The translations under genes were made by a program, and so were the position numbers. The notes under the pieces were generated by a model. That model did no database searches. It worked only from the letters and a program-made list of their open reading frames with translations, and had not been told where the DNA came from. 57,410 nucleotides of DNA from CAZLLE01 sp964560425 (GTDB taxonomy: Bacteria > Campylobacterota > Campylobacteria > Campylobacterales > QNZT01): NCBI GenBank assembly GCA_964560425.1, contig CAZLLE010000014.1, forward strand, positions 1 through 57,410, written 5' to 3'. Shown piece after piece: positions 16,848 through 24,708 of this stretch. The stretch's first letter is position 1. Every line of letters begins with the position of its first letter.

Positions 16848-19541
16848 TTAATTCATAACATTTTCTAAAATAAGATTGCTATTTATAGAGTCACTCACTT
16901 CCCACAAACTAGCAGGATCGATAATCATGATAATTGATCCATTACCAAGAAGTGCTGTTCCTCCAATCATTGGATGATTTGCCAAAAGACCCTTCATGGG
17001 CTTTTGCACAACATCAAGTTGACCTAGTAGTTCATTTACAACTATAGCAATTTGATTACCCCTAACATCTAAAACAACTAATGATATAGACTCCATATCC
17101 AAGCTATCTATATTAATCATATCTCCTATCGCAATAAGAGGAATAATTGCTCCACGAATATAGACATAATACTCATTATTTAGCTTTGTAACACTATCTT
17201 TAGAGACTTTGACTGTCTCATTTACATTCTCCATAGGAAAACCATAATTCATGCCATTCATAGAGACATGTAAAAGAGTTGTTACAGCCAATGAAACAGG
17301 AATACTCATAATAATTTTGGTACCTTTTCCCATCTCACTCTCAAGTAAAATAGTTCCACCAAAACTCTCTATAGATTTTCGTACAACATCCATACCAACA
17401 CCACGACCACTATACTCACTAATCTCATCAGTAGTAGAGAGTCCTGGCAACATAATAAGATTTAACTTCTCTTGATCACTCATTGCATCAAGTTTTTCAA
17501 GATCAATCAAATTATTTTCAAGAACTTTATTAATAACCCTCTTTGCATCAATACCATTACCATTATCAATAATCTCTATAATTACTTGATCAGATTGAGG
17601 ATAGGCATTCATGATAATTTCACCAGATTCTGGTTTACCCCTCTCTCTTCTTACTTCAGGGGATTCAATACCATGATCTAATGAATTTCTTACAATATGA
17701 ATAAGAGGATCAGCCAACATCTCAATCATATTTTTATCAAGTTTTGTATCACCACCATTTTGTACCAATTTTACTTTTTTACCAAGTTTTTTGGATATCT
17801 CTCTAACCAATTTTGGATAACGATCAAATACATAAGATATAGGTAACATTCTCATAGACATAGTCAAATCTTGTAGTTGATTTGTCAAACGATCAATAAA
17901 AGAGTACTTCTCTAAAATAGCTCGTTTTGTCACTTCTGCACTCTGATGATCAACTGCTTCAGCCAAATATGGCAAAGAGTTTTTGGCAACCAAAATCTCA
18001 CCAACAACACTCATTAATTTATCAATAGATGCTTGTTCAACTTTTACGACTTTACCTACAACATCTTTTTTTGTATCCTCTTTAGGCTCTCTTTTTGCAG
18101 AAGGAGAACTTTTCTTAATATTTGTATCATCTTTTTTTGGCTCTTCTACTATAGGTTTAGAACTATCTTGTATAGTATCTTTTTGATCTACTTCAATTTT
18201 TATACCATGATCATAAATTTCTGAAATACTCCTTAGCAATGATTGTGTATCACTACTCTCAAGTTTGAAATCTTTGCCAAGTACACTAAAACATCTCTTT
18301 ACGATAGATATAACTCTCTTAGTACTCTTTTCATCACCTAAATATTGTAACTGTTCACACTGTTGAGACAAAATCAAAGAGACAATCTCTTGATCAACAC
18401 CATCCAAAGCATCTGATGAACTCTCATCTTTGTTATCCACAGTAGATTTATCTTTAGTCTCAATCTCATCAGCAACAAAAGTAATCTCTTCACCACTAAT
18501 ATTGGCAAAAAATGGTTCTAATTTAGGATAATCATCAATAGAGATAGAATCAAACATTACAAGTAGGCGTTTTAAAATAACATACTCTTGAGTTTTGGAA
18601 TCTAAAAGCTCCAACGCATGAGTAATCTTCTCTTTGATCTCTTGGGTATTTTTACTCTCTAAAAGAGATAACATATTTTGAGAAAACTCTTTAAGAAAGT
18701 TAACTTTGACACTCTCATATTTATCACTTACAAGAGCCGAAGAGATTGAAACAGGATAGAGTAAAATATCATCTATAAAGTTATAAAGAGCATCCTCTAT
18801 CTCTTCATAAGTAGCATAAACTAATGCACTAATTTTTAGATAAAGTTCCATGTTGTCATCTGCATTTGAAATTACAGTAGAAGCATCTTCTCTGCTAATA
18901 CTTGTAGCGATAGACAATAATTTCTCTTCCAATAAAGAGAGAGCATATATGGGATCATTTCCAAAAGCCATACAATCTTTGTCTATATCAAAAAAGATAG
19001 CATAGACTCTTCTATCTTGAAGATTATCACTATCAATCTCTACTTGATCATACACCAAGGAGGCATCCAATTTAGAAAAAGAGAGACCTTCAAAGTTGAA
19101 AATTGAATCTAAATTTTCACAAAATGAGAGAGGAAGGATAAACTTCTCCTCTTCAGATTGATCAATCCCCATCATCTCATTTAGATAAGCCAAAATTCTA
19201 GAAGAGACCTCTTCATCTCCAGCAACAACATCGCCACTCTCTTCAGCAGCATCAACAAGATTCAAAACCTCATCAAATGCATCATAAAGTGCATCCAACA
19301 TACTCTCTTTATACTCAAGTTTATTGGCTCTAAGTTGATCTAAAAGATCTTCTGCTTTATGAGTAATATGCATAATAGATTCAAAACCAACAATTCCAGA
19401 ACCACCTTTTAGTGTATGAGCAGCTCTAAAAATTGCATTCATCATCTCACTATCACTATTACCTAACTCTTCAAGATTTTGTTCGATAAACTTTAAGTTT
19501 TCTCTAGCTTCTTGTAAAAATTGTTCTAATAATGGATTCAC
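16848..19541 (-). CDS. cheA: Chemotaxis histidine kinase CheA, 897 aa
   Basis: The GTG start shares its first G with the TAG stop of the upstream cheY. Domains: P1/HPt (1-105, phosphorylated H42 in AHTLKGGSG); a long acidic region (about 110-500) without a recognisable P2, including a Lys/Glu/Asp/Ser-rich linker; P3 dimerisation (about 510-580); P4 kinase (IVRNSLDHG N-box, IDNGNGID, GRGVGMDVV); and P5 CheW-like (about 745-885). There is no C-terminal receiver, unlike the CheAY of Helicobacter and Campylobacter. It phosphorylates CheY and CheB under receptor control at the inner face of the membrane or in cytoplasmic arrays. Confidence 0.95.
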   Translation of the reverse strand: MNPLLEQFLQEARENLKFIEQNLEELGNSDSEMMNAIFRAAHTLKGGSGIVGFESIMHITHKAEDLLDQLRANKLEYKESMLDALYDAFDEVLNLVDAAEESGDVVAGDEEVSSRILAYLNEMMGIDQSEEEKFILPLSFCENLDSIFNFEGLSFSKLDASLVYDQVEIDSDNLQDRRVYAIFFDIDKDCMAFGNDPIYALSLLEEKLLSIATSISREDASTVISNADDNMELYLKISALVYATYEEIEDALYNFIDDILLYPVSISSALVSDKYESVKVNFLKEFSQNMLSLLESKNTQEIKEKITHALELLDSKTQEYVILKRLLVMFDSISIDDYPKLEPFFANISGEEITFVADEIETKDKSTVDNKDESSSDALDGVDQEIVSLILSQQCEQLQYLGDEKSTKRVISIVKRCFSVLGKDFKLESSDTQSLLRSISEIYDHGIKIEVDQKDTIQDSSKPIVEEPKKDDTNIKKSSPSAKREPKEDTKKDVVGKVVKVEQASIDKLMSVVGEILVAKNSLPYLAEAVDHQSAEVTKRAILEKYSFIDRLTNQLQDLTMSMRMLPISYVFDRYPKLVREISKKLGKKVKLVQNGGDTKLDKNMIEMLADPLIHIVRNSLDHGIESPEVRRERGKPESGEIIMNAYPQSDQVIIEIIDNGNGIDAKRVINKVLENNLIDLEKLDAMSDQEKLNLIMLPGLSTTDEISEYSGRGVGMDVVRKSIESFGGTILLESEMGKGTKIIMSIPVSLAVTTLLHVSMNGMNYGFPMENVNETVKVSKDSVTKLNNEYYVYIRGAIIPLIAIGDMINIDSLDMESISLVVLDVRGNQIAIVVNELLGQLDVVQKPMKGLLANHPMIGGTALLGNGSIIMIIDPASLWEVSDSINSNLILENVMN

Positions 19542-19912
19542 TATACACCCCCATGAGTCAAAATATTGACACTGCCTACGAGAATATCTGGTTTAATAGG
19601 CTTGATAAAATAGAGATTTGCCCCATTTTCATAAGCAGAAATACGATCATGATCCTCTGCTTCTGTACTAATCATAACAATAGGAGTATCATCATAATTC
19701 TCTTTAGTTCTAATCTCTCGTACAAAAGAGTACCCATCCATAACGGGCATATTTACATCTACCAAAAAAAGCTCATACTTCTCTACAAGAGATTTTTCTA
19801 GTGCTTCCATCCCATTTTCTGCTTCATGAGGCTCATAACCATTCTGCTTTAAAATCTCTTTATGATAAAGCCGAACAGTTTTTGAGTCATCTACTATCAA
19901 TACCTTTTTCAT
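19541..19912 (-). CDS. cheY: CheY-like single-domain response regulator (first copy)
   Basis: A 123-residue receiver with D8/D9, phospho-acceptor D52 (FLVDVNMP), the switch residue in VMIST and lysine in FIKPIKP. It is joined directly to cheA by a 1-nt overlap. It may be the motor-directed regulator or a phosphate sink; a second CheY-like gene lies at 20337. Confidence 0.9.
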   Translation of the reverse strand: MKKVLIVDDSKTVRLYHKEILKQNGYEPHEAENGMEALEKSLVEKYELFLVDVNMPVMDGYSFVREIRTKENYDDTPIVMISTEAEDHDRISAYENGANLYFIKPIKPDILVGSVNILTHGGV

Positions 19913-19930
19913 CTTAACTACCTCTTCCTT

Positions 19931-20332
19931 TTAGAAAAACTCTATTTCTTCTTCTTTATTTTCAAATGCATGACCACTAAAAGCATCTTTTCTATCTTTT
20001 GCTCTCTCAAGAGCCTGTTTTAATTTGGCATTAAGACCACTAAATCCAGCTGCCATTAAATTTGAATCCTCATTTATTGTGTAAACATATTTTTCTACAT
20101 ATTGATTAATCATAATAATAGCATCTGACGCAGCTGCTAATTGCTGTGACAAAATATCTTGATGTTGCAGTGCTGAAAGCTCCTCTTTTGAAAGCTCCAA
20201 CTTTGATACTGATATTAATTTGGCAATTACTAGCATAGAGTCACTACTCAATTTTGAGACATCATCTTGAACCTCTTGAATATGTTTTAATATTTCAGAT
20301 AAAGATGTTAATACTTGACTACAATTATCCAT
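19931..20332 (-). CDS. CheZ-like phosphatase candidate, 133 aa
   Basis: This short helical protein contains LQHQDILSQQL, which reproduces the CheZ active-site pattern D-x-x-x-Q within an LQ-x-QD helix. In CheZ the Gln positions the water that attacks CheY phosphate. The C terminus is an acidic-aromatic tail (EEEIEFF), like the CheY-binding tail of CheZ. At 133 residues it is much shorter than enterobacterial CheZ (about 214), but the core four-helix hairpin would fit. It lies between two cheY genes, 4 bp from one of them. The function is inferred from motif, tail and position. Confidence 0.6.
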   Translation of the reverse strand: MDNCSQVLTSLSEILKHIQEVQDDVSKLSSDSMLVIAKLISVSKLELSKEELSALQHQDILSQQLAAASDAIIMINQYVEKYVYTINEDSNLMAAGFSGLNAKLKQALERAKDRKDAFSGHAFENKEEEIEFF

Positions 20333-20336
20333 AATC

Positions 20337-20717
20337 CTATCCTAATCTTAAAACTCTTTTAATCGCACCTTGAAGCTGTGTGGGATTAAAAGGTTTTACA
20401 ATCCAGCCAGTAAGACCAAGTGCTTTACCCTGCTCTTTTAGTTCAGGTTTTGTTTCAGTAGTAAGCATTAAAATCGGTGTCTTTTTCGTCTCATCTAATC
20501 CTCTTGCCTCTTTTAAAAACTCCAAACCATTCATCTCGGGCATATTAAGATCTGTAATAATTAGCTTGGGTGCAACACTGCCCATTCCAATCTCATCTAA
20601 AGCATCAGTAGCTCTTAAATACTGTTTTACCTCTATTGGCATACCTTGTGTTGCAATTTTAGTTGAAGCTAAAGCTGTCTCTGAATCATCTATAAATATT
20701 ACTGTTGGCATTGACAT
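20337..20717 (-). CDS. CheY-like single-domain response regulator (second copy)
   Basis: A complete 126-residue receiver: D10/D11, phospho-acceptor D56 (LIITDLNMP), switch Thr in LMLTTET and lysine in IVKPFNP. The TGWIVKPFNP ending resembles classical CheY proteins more than the first copy does. It is separated by 4 bp from the CheZ-like gene and by 18 bp from cheR. Confidence 0.9.
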   Translation of the reverse strand: MSMPTVIFIDDSETALASTKIATQGMPIEVKQYLRATDALDEIGMGSVAPKLIITDLNMPEMNGLEFLKEARGLDETKKTPILMLTTETKPELKEQGKALGLTGWIVKPFNPTQLQGAIKRVLRLG

Positions 20718-20735
20718 TTTTTATTCCTTAAATTA

Positions 20736-21560
20736 TTATTTTTGATATATTATATGTTTCTTAAACTCTACTGGTTTAAAAACTGTTACTATTCTATTCA
20801 TATATTCAGCATGACCCAATAATATAAATCCTTTTGGATTTAACATATTATAGAAGTTCATTGCCACCTCTTTACGACTGACATCATCAAAGTATATCAG
20901 CATATTTCGAGAAAATATTACATCAAATTTACCCAAATCGTGCATCTCTTTTTTATCAAAAACATTTGCTTTTTTAAAAGATATTGCACCTCTAATATCA
21001 GGATCTAACTCATAAGATCCATTTTTTTTTGTAAAATATCTATCTTTAATCTCACTGCTCAATACATGAACTGATCGCTCACTATAAATACCTCTATTTG
21101 CCTTATCTATTATTTGAGAATCAATATCAATCCCTACTAACTCAAAATCTCTTTTATTGATAAGATCATCATTTTCTAAAAGATGAAGAGCTATAGAGTA
21201 AGGCTCCTCTCCACTAGAACATGGAGCAGATAAAATCCTAATAGGTTCATTTGCCTTTTTATTTGCATGTATTGTTGGTAAAACATCATCAATTAAAATC
21301 TCAAATTGGTGATTCTCTCTAAAAAAATATGTTTCATTAACAGTTACTGCATTAATCAAAGATTCAAACTCTTGATCTTTATAATCCCCAAAACGCAAAG
21401 CATAAAAGTAACTTCTAAAGCTACTATAATTCTCTTCATTAGCCCTCTTTTTGAGCTGTTTATATAACTTATCATAGTGAGCCGTATGCTCTAGAGATAT
21501 TCCACTTTTACGATAAATATACTCTGATAATTTGTCAAAATTCTGTTGTGAAAAGACCAT
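20736..21560 (-). CDS. cheR: Chemotaxis protein methyltransferase CheR
   Basis: 274 residues with the N-terminal helical CheR domain (NAVTVNETYFFRE) and the SAM-binding domain (ILSAPCSSGEEPYSIAL as motif I, FDVIFSRNMLIYFDD later). It methylates glutamates of the receptor. No tetratricopeptide or other extension is present. The only receptor in the operon lacks a recognisable C-terminal CheR-docking pentapeptide. Confidence 0.95.
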   Translation of the reverse strand: MVFSQQNFDKLSEYIYRKSGISLEHTAHYDKLYKQLKKRANEENYSSFRSYFYALRFGDYKDQEFESLINAVTVNETYFFRENHQFEILIDDVLPTIHANKKANEPIRILSAPCSSGEEPYSIALHLLENDDLINKRDFELVGIDIDSQIIDKANRGIYSERSVHVLSSEIKDRYFTKKNGSYELDPDIRGAISFKKANVFDKKEMHDLGKFDVIFSRNMLIYFDDVSRKEVAMNFYNMLNPKGFILLGHAEYMNRIVTVFKPVEFKKHIIYQK

Positions 21561-21566
21561 AACCTA

Positions 21567-22184
21567 TCAACCTTGAATTAATTTTATAGTATTATCTACA
21601 GCAAATGAGACATAAAATTCATCTTCAAATCTATCTTTTAAAGACTCTAAAAGAGGTATATCTTCCTCTTCTCCAATCTCACCTAGATAATCAACAGCCG
21701 TCATAGCGACATTGAGATCTTCTTCACTCTCCAAAAGTTCAATCAGCATCTCTCTACTCTCACTAAAAGAGACATCACCAAGAACATTAATAGCAAAAAT
21801 TCTTAGATCACTATCATCACCAATAAGATATTTAACAATATAATATTTAATAGCATCGCCATAATCTCTTAACACAGTAATTGCCAAATTTCTAACATAG
21901 GCATTATCACTATTTAAAAGTTTTAAAATATCATCAATGGGAGCCTCATTAGCCTCAACAGAGACTAGATACATTCCAATAATATCAAGAATAGAGTGAT
22001 TACTCTCCTCTTCTAATAAAGAGACAAGAGCTTTACTTCCACCCTCAAAATGTAGCATTTCACTCAGTGCATGATTTTTTATATCATTATTATCAGAGCT
22101 TCTAAAAGAGTTAAGTGCTTCTTCTAAGGAGCTAAATTTTTCTTCTTCTACAAGATCTTCAAAACTTGATTTTTTTAATGCCAT
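21567..22184 (-). CDS. HEAT-repeat protein in the chemotaxis operon
   Basis: Five or so helical repeats of about 30 residues are visible (VRNLAITVLRDYG, LRIFAINVLGDVS, VAMTAVDYLGEIG). These are HEAT/PBS-lyase-type repeats forming an acidic solenoid with no catalytic signature. Such proteins are binding scaffolds. The position, 6 bp from cheR and 15 bp from cheB, suggests a role in the adaptation machinery, but the partner is unknown. Confidence 0.8.
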   Translation of the reverse strand: MALKKSSFEDLVEEEKFSSLEEALNSFRSSDNNDIKNHALSEMLHFEGGSKALVSLLEEESNHSILDIIGMYLVSVEANEAPIDDILKLLNSDNAYVRNLAITVLRDYGDAIKYYIVKYLIGDDSDLRIFAINVLGDVSFSESREMLIELLESEEDLNVAMTAVDYLGEIGEEEDIPLLESLKDRFEDEFYVSFAVDNTIKLIQG

Positions 22185-22199
22185 AATAAAATTACCTCC

Positions 22200-23270
22200 T
22201 TATCTATAGGTACGGATTCGCTGAAGAATCTTATCAAAAGGTAATTTTTCACTCACCCCACCTCTAAGATATGCCTCTTTTGGCATACCATACACAGTTG
22301 CAGTCTCTTCAGATTCACCAAGTGTATGTACACCAGCTTTTTTCAAAGCAACCATACCATCAGCTCCATCATCCCCAATACCTGTCAAAATAATGGCAAA
22401 CATATCTTTTGGTTTAAAAACCTCTAAAGCACTAAAATACATCTCATCTACACTAGGAGTAAAAAATCTACTAACCACAGATTCTTCTAATCTAATTACT
22501 ATTTTTCCAGAGACCTTTTTTCTAAAATGCATATGTATCCCACCTTTAGCAATATAAACAACCCCACTATATAGCTCTTCATTATGTTCTGCCTCTTTAA
22601 CTTCTAAACTGCTTACCTTATCTAGCCTCTGAGCAAATGCTGCTATAAACTTCTCTGGCATGTGCTGAACAATACATACAGCATGAGGAAAATCAGCAGG
22701 TAAAACAGAACACAACTCTTCAAGAACACTAGGTCCTCCTGTAGAAGAACCAATCAAAACAATAGAAGAGGCAGGTACTTTTTTGGTAGTAACTTTTTGA
22801 TTTATCTCTTTAGGAGTTCTCTCTCTAGGTTTTGTTCTACTCTGAAGATTTAATGCTGTTTTTGCCATTCTTCGTTTAGATATTCTTGATGCACTTTTGA
22901 TAAGTTTCAAAAGTTCATCACCATTATCTTTTAAACCAACATTACTAGTTCCAGGCTTTGCAATACAATCAATTGCACCAAGTTCAAAAGCCTTCATGGT
23001 CGGTTCAGCATCTGCACTTACCAAAGAGCTAACCATAATTACAGGTGTAGGATTTTGTTTCATAATCTCTTCAAGAGAGGTTATCCCATCCATAATAGGC
23101 ATATTAATATCCATAGTAACTACATTAAAATCAGATTCAACTGCCTTTTGTAGACCAACTTTACCATTTTTGGCAAAATCAACCTCATATCCATTTTTTT
23201 CCAAAAGCTCACCTAGCTGTTTTCTAACCAAAGCAGAATCATCTACTACAAGTACTCTCTTTTTAGCCAT
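22200..23270 (-). CDS. cheB: Chemotaxis glutamate methylesterase/deamidase CheB
   Basis: An N-terminal receiver (D10/D11, D54 in VVTMDINMP, K105) is joined by a basic linker (about 130-165) to the methylesterase domain. The catalytic residues are visible: S176 in GSSTGG, H203 in VQHMP and Asp in TGIGDDGADG. Phosphorylation by CheA should activate removal of receptor methyl groups. Many Campylobacterota have CheB proteins lacking a receiver, so the full-length form is worth noting. It is 1 bp from the cheW-like gene. Confidence 0.95.
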   Translation of the reverse strand: MAKKRVLVVDDSALVRKQLGELLEKNGYEVDFAKNGKVGLQKAVESDFNVVTMDINMPIMDGITSLEEIMKQNPTPVIMVSSLVSADAEPTMKAFELGAIDCIAKPGTSNVGLKDNGDELLKLIKSASRISKRRMAKTALNLQSRTKPRERTPKEINQKVTTKKVPASSIVLIGSSTGGPSVLEELCSVLPADFPHAVCIVQHMPEKFIAAFAQRLDKVSSLEVKEAEHNEELYSGVVYIAKGGIHMHFRKKVSGKIVIRLEESVVSRFFTPSVDEMYFSALEVFKPKDMFAIILTGIGDDGADGMVALKKAGVHTLGESEETATVYGMPKEAYLRGGVSEKLPFDKILQRIRTYR

Positions 23271-23271
23271 C

Positions 23272-24699
23272 TTAAACCACCTCTTCTTCTAACTCTAAAA
23301 TCTTTTTCTCTTCTAAATAAAAAAGATTTTTAATTGATATAGTCAAAATAATTCTTTCACCACTATTTAATAAAATTGTTTTTGGAAAGATACTATTTTC
23401 TGAGCTATTTTCTTTGATCAACTCAATAGGAACATCTTTAATCTCTTGTACTTCATCAACTAAAATTCCCAGTTTTTCACCATCAAGTGTACTAATCAAA
23501 ATTTTAGAGTCATCATTAAAACTATTTTGATATCCCAATTTACTCTTCAAAGATATCACAGGAAGTACTTCACCTCGTAAGTTAATCATGCCCACAATAT
23601 AATCATCTACAGAAGGAATTGCTGTAAAGTTTTCATATCTAATTATCTCATTGACATCCTGCATGTCAATAGCAAACTCCTCTTCTCCCAATGAAAAAAT
23701 AGCCACCTCATTAAATAGATCAGACCTTCTTCTACCCAACTCTTTTTCAGCACTTTTTTCTCGTGTTTGAGTATATGCTAATACCGTTTGGGAGAGTGTT
23801 TTTAGATAATCTTTACTAATTACACTAATAAGATCGCTACTCTGTTTTGAGATACCAGAAATTTTAAAATCTCTAAATTTTTCTGGCAAAACTTCAATTT
23901 CACTACTGTTGAGTTCTTTAATATCCAAAATGGCATCTACTAACACACCAACTATAGAACTACCTACACGAACAATCAAAATACGATTTTTATTGCTTTT
24001 TAGTGGAGTTTTCTTGAAATAGATTCTTAAATCAATTACAGGTAAAACTTCATTTCTAATAGTAATCAACCCCAATACCTCATCAGGAGTATTTGCAATT
24101 GGTGTAATATGATCTCTATTGACAATAATCTCTCTTAGTAAATCAATAAAAAGTGCAAATTTTTCATCACCCATATTAAAAATAAGATACTGCTCTTCAT
24201 CTCTACTTTCAACATTTTGCTCTACTTTTTCCTGTTTTTGGACTTCATGAATACTTTTAGATTTAAGCATAGGCATTTTGGCATTTTGCAAAAGTCTATC
24301 AAAAGACAAAATCTGAACAACACTATCTTTATGCTTCATAAATCCAACAATAGGACTATCTTCACTATCAATAAATTCCACATTTTCAGATATAACATCT
24401 ATACTTGTAACAACCTCTTGAACCACAAATGCCAAAAAAAACTCTTCATGTTTAATAAGGAGAATACGACTGCTAATATCTGAAATATCAATACTAGAAC
24501 TACTCTCATCTGAAACCAAAAGCTTTAAAGCATCTAAGACAGGGATAATTTGACCATCAATTGAACAAAGACCTAAAATTGATTTTGAAACATAAGAGAT
24601 ACGAGTCAACTCAGGAACACGAATAATTTGTAACAATAGATCATTATTTACTGCATATTCACATCCATCAAGTTTAAAAATCAGTGCTTGTTCCATCAT
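23272..24699 (-). CDS. Triple CheW-domain coupling protein, 475 aa
   Basis: Three consecutive CheW domains are visible, each opening with an F-x-L/M-G/D-x-x-x-(Y/F)A strand and each carrying the G-(L/M)-x-x-(I/L)-(R/D)-(G/N)-x-(I/V)-(L/I)-PV motif: about residues 5-145 (GLCSIDGQIIPVLD), 170-310 (GLITIRNEVLPVID) and 330-470 (GMINLRGEVLPVIS). The first domain is the most divergent. Single-domain CheW links receptors to CheA; a three-domain chain could bridge several CheA or receptor units. Two adjacent ATG codons make the exact start uncertain by one residue. It is 9 bp from the receptor gene. Confidence 0.88.
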   Translation of the reverse strand: MMEQALIFKLDGCEYAVNNDLLLQIIRVPELTRISYVSKSILGLCSIDGQIIPVLDALKLLVSDESSSSIDISDISSRILLIKHEEFFLAFVVQEVVTSIDVISENVEFIDSEDSPIVGFMKHKDSVVQILSFDRLLQNAKMPMLKSKSIHEVQKQEKVEQNVESRDEEQYLIFNMGDEKFALFIDLLREIIVNRDHITPIANTPDEVLGLITIRNEVLPVIDLRIYFKKTPLKSNKNRILIVRVGSSIVGVLVDAILDIKELNSSEIEVLPEKFRDFKISGISKQSSDLISVISKDYLKTLSQTVLAYTQTREKSAEKELGRRRSDLFNEVAIFSLGEEEFAIDMQDVNEIIRYENFTAIPSVDDYIVGMINLRGEVLPVISLKSKLGYQNSFNDDSKILISTLDGEKLGILVDEVQEIKDVPIELIKENSSENSIFPKTILLNSGERIILTISIKNLFYLEEKKILELEEEVV

Positions 24700-24708
24700 A
24701 ATTTCCTC

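Noticed and set aside
16848..16900. C-terminal receiver on CheA, as in CheAY of Helicobacter/Campylobacter
   Set aside because: The protein ends shortly after the CheW-like P5 domain; receivers are encoded separately.
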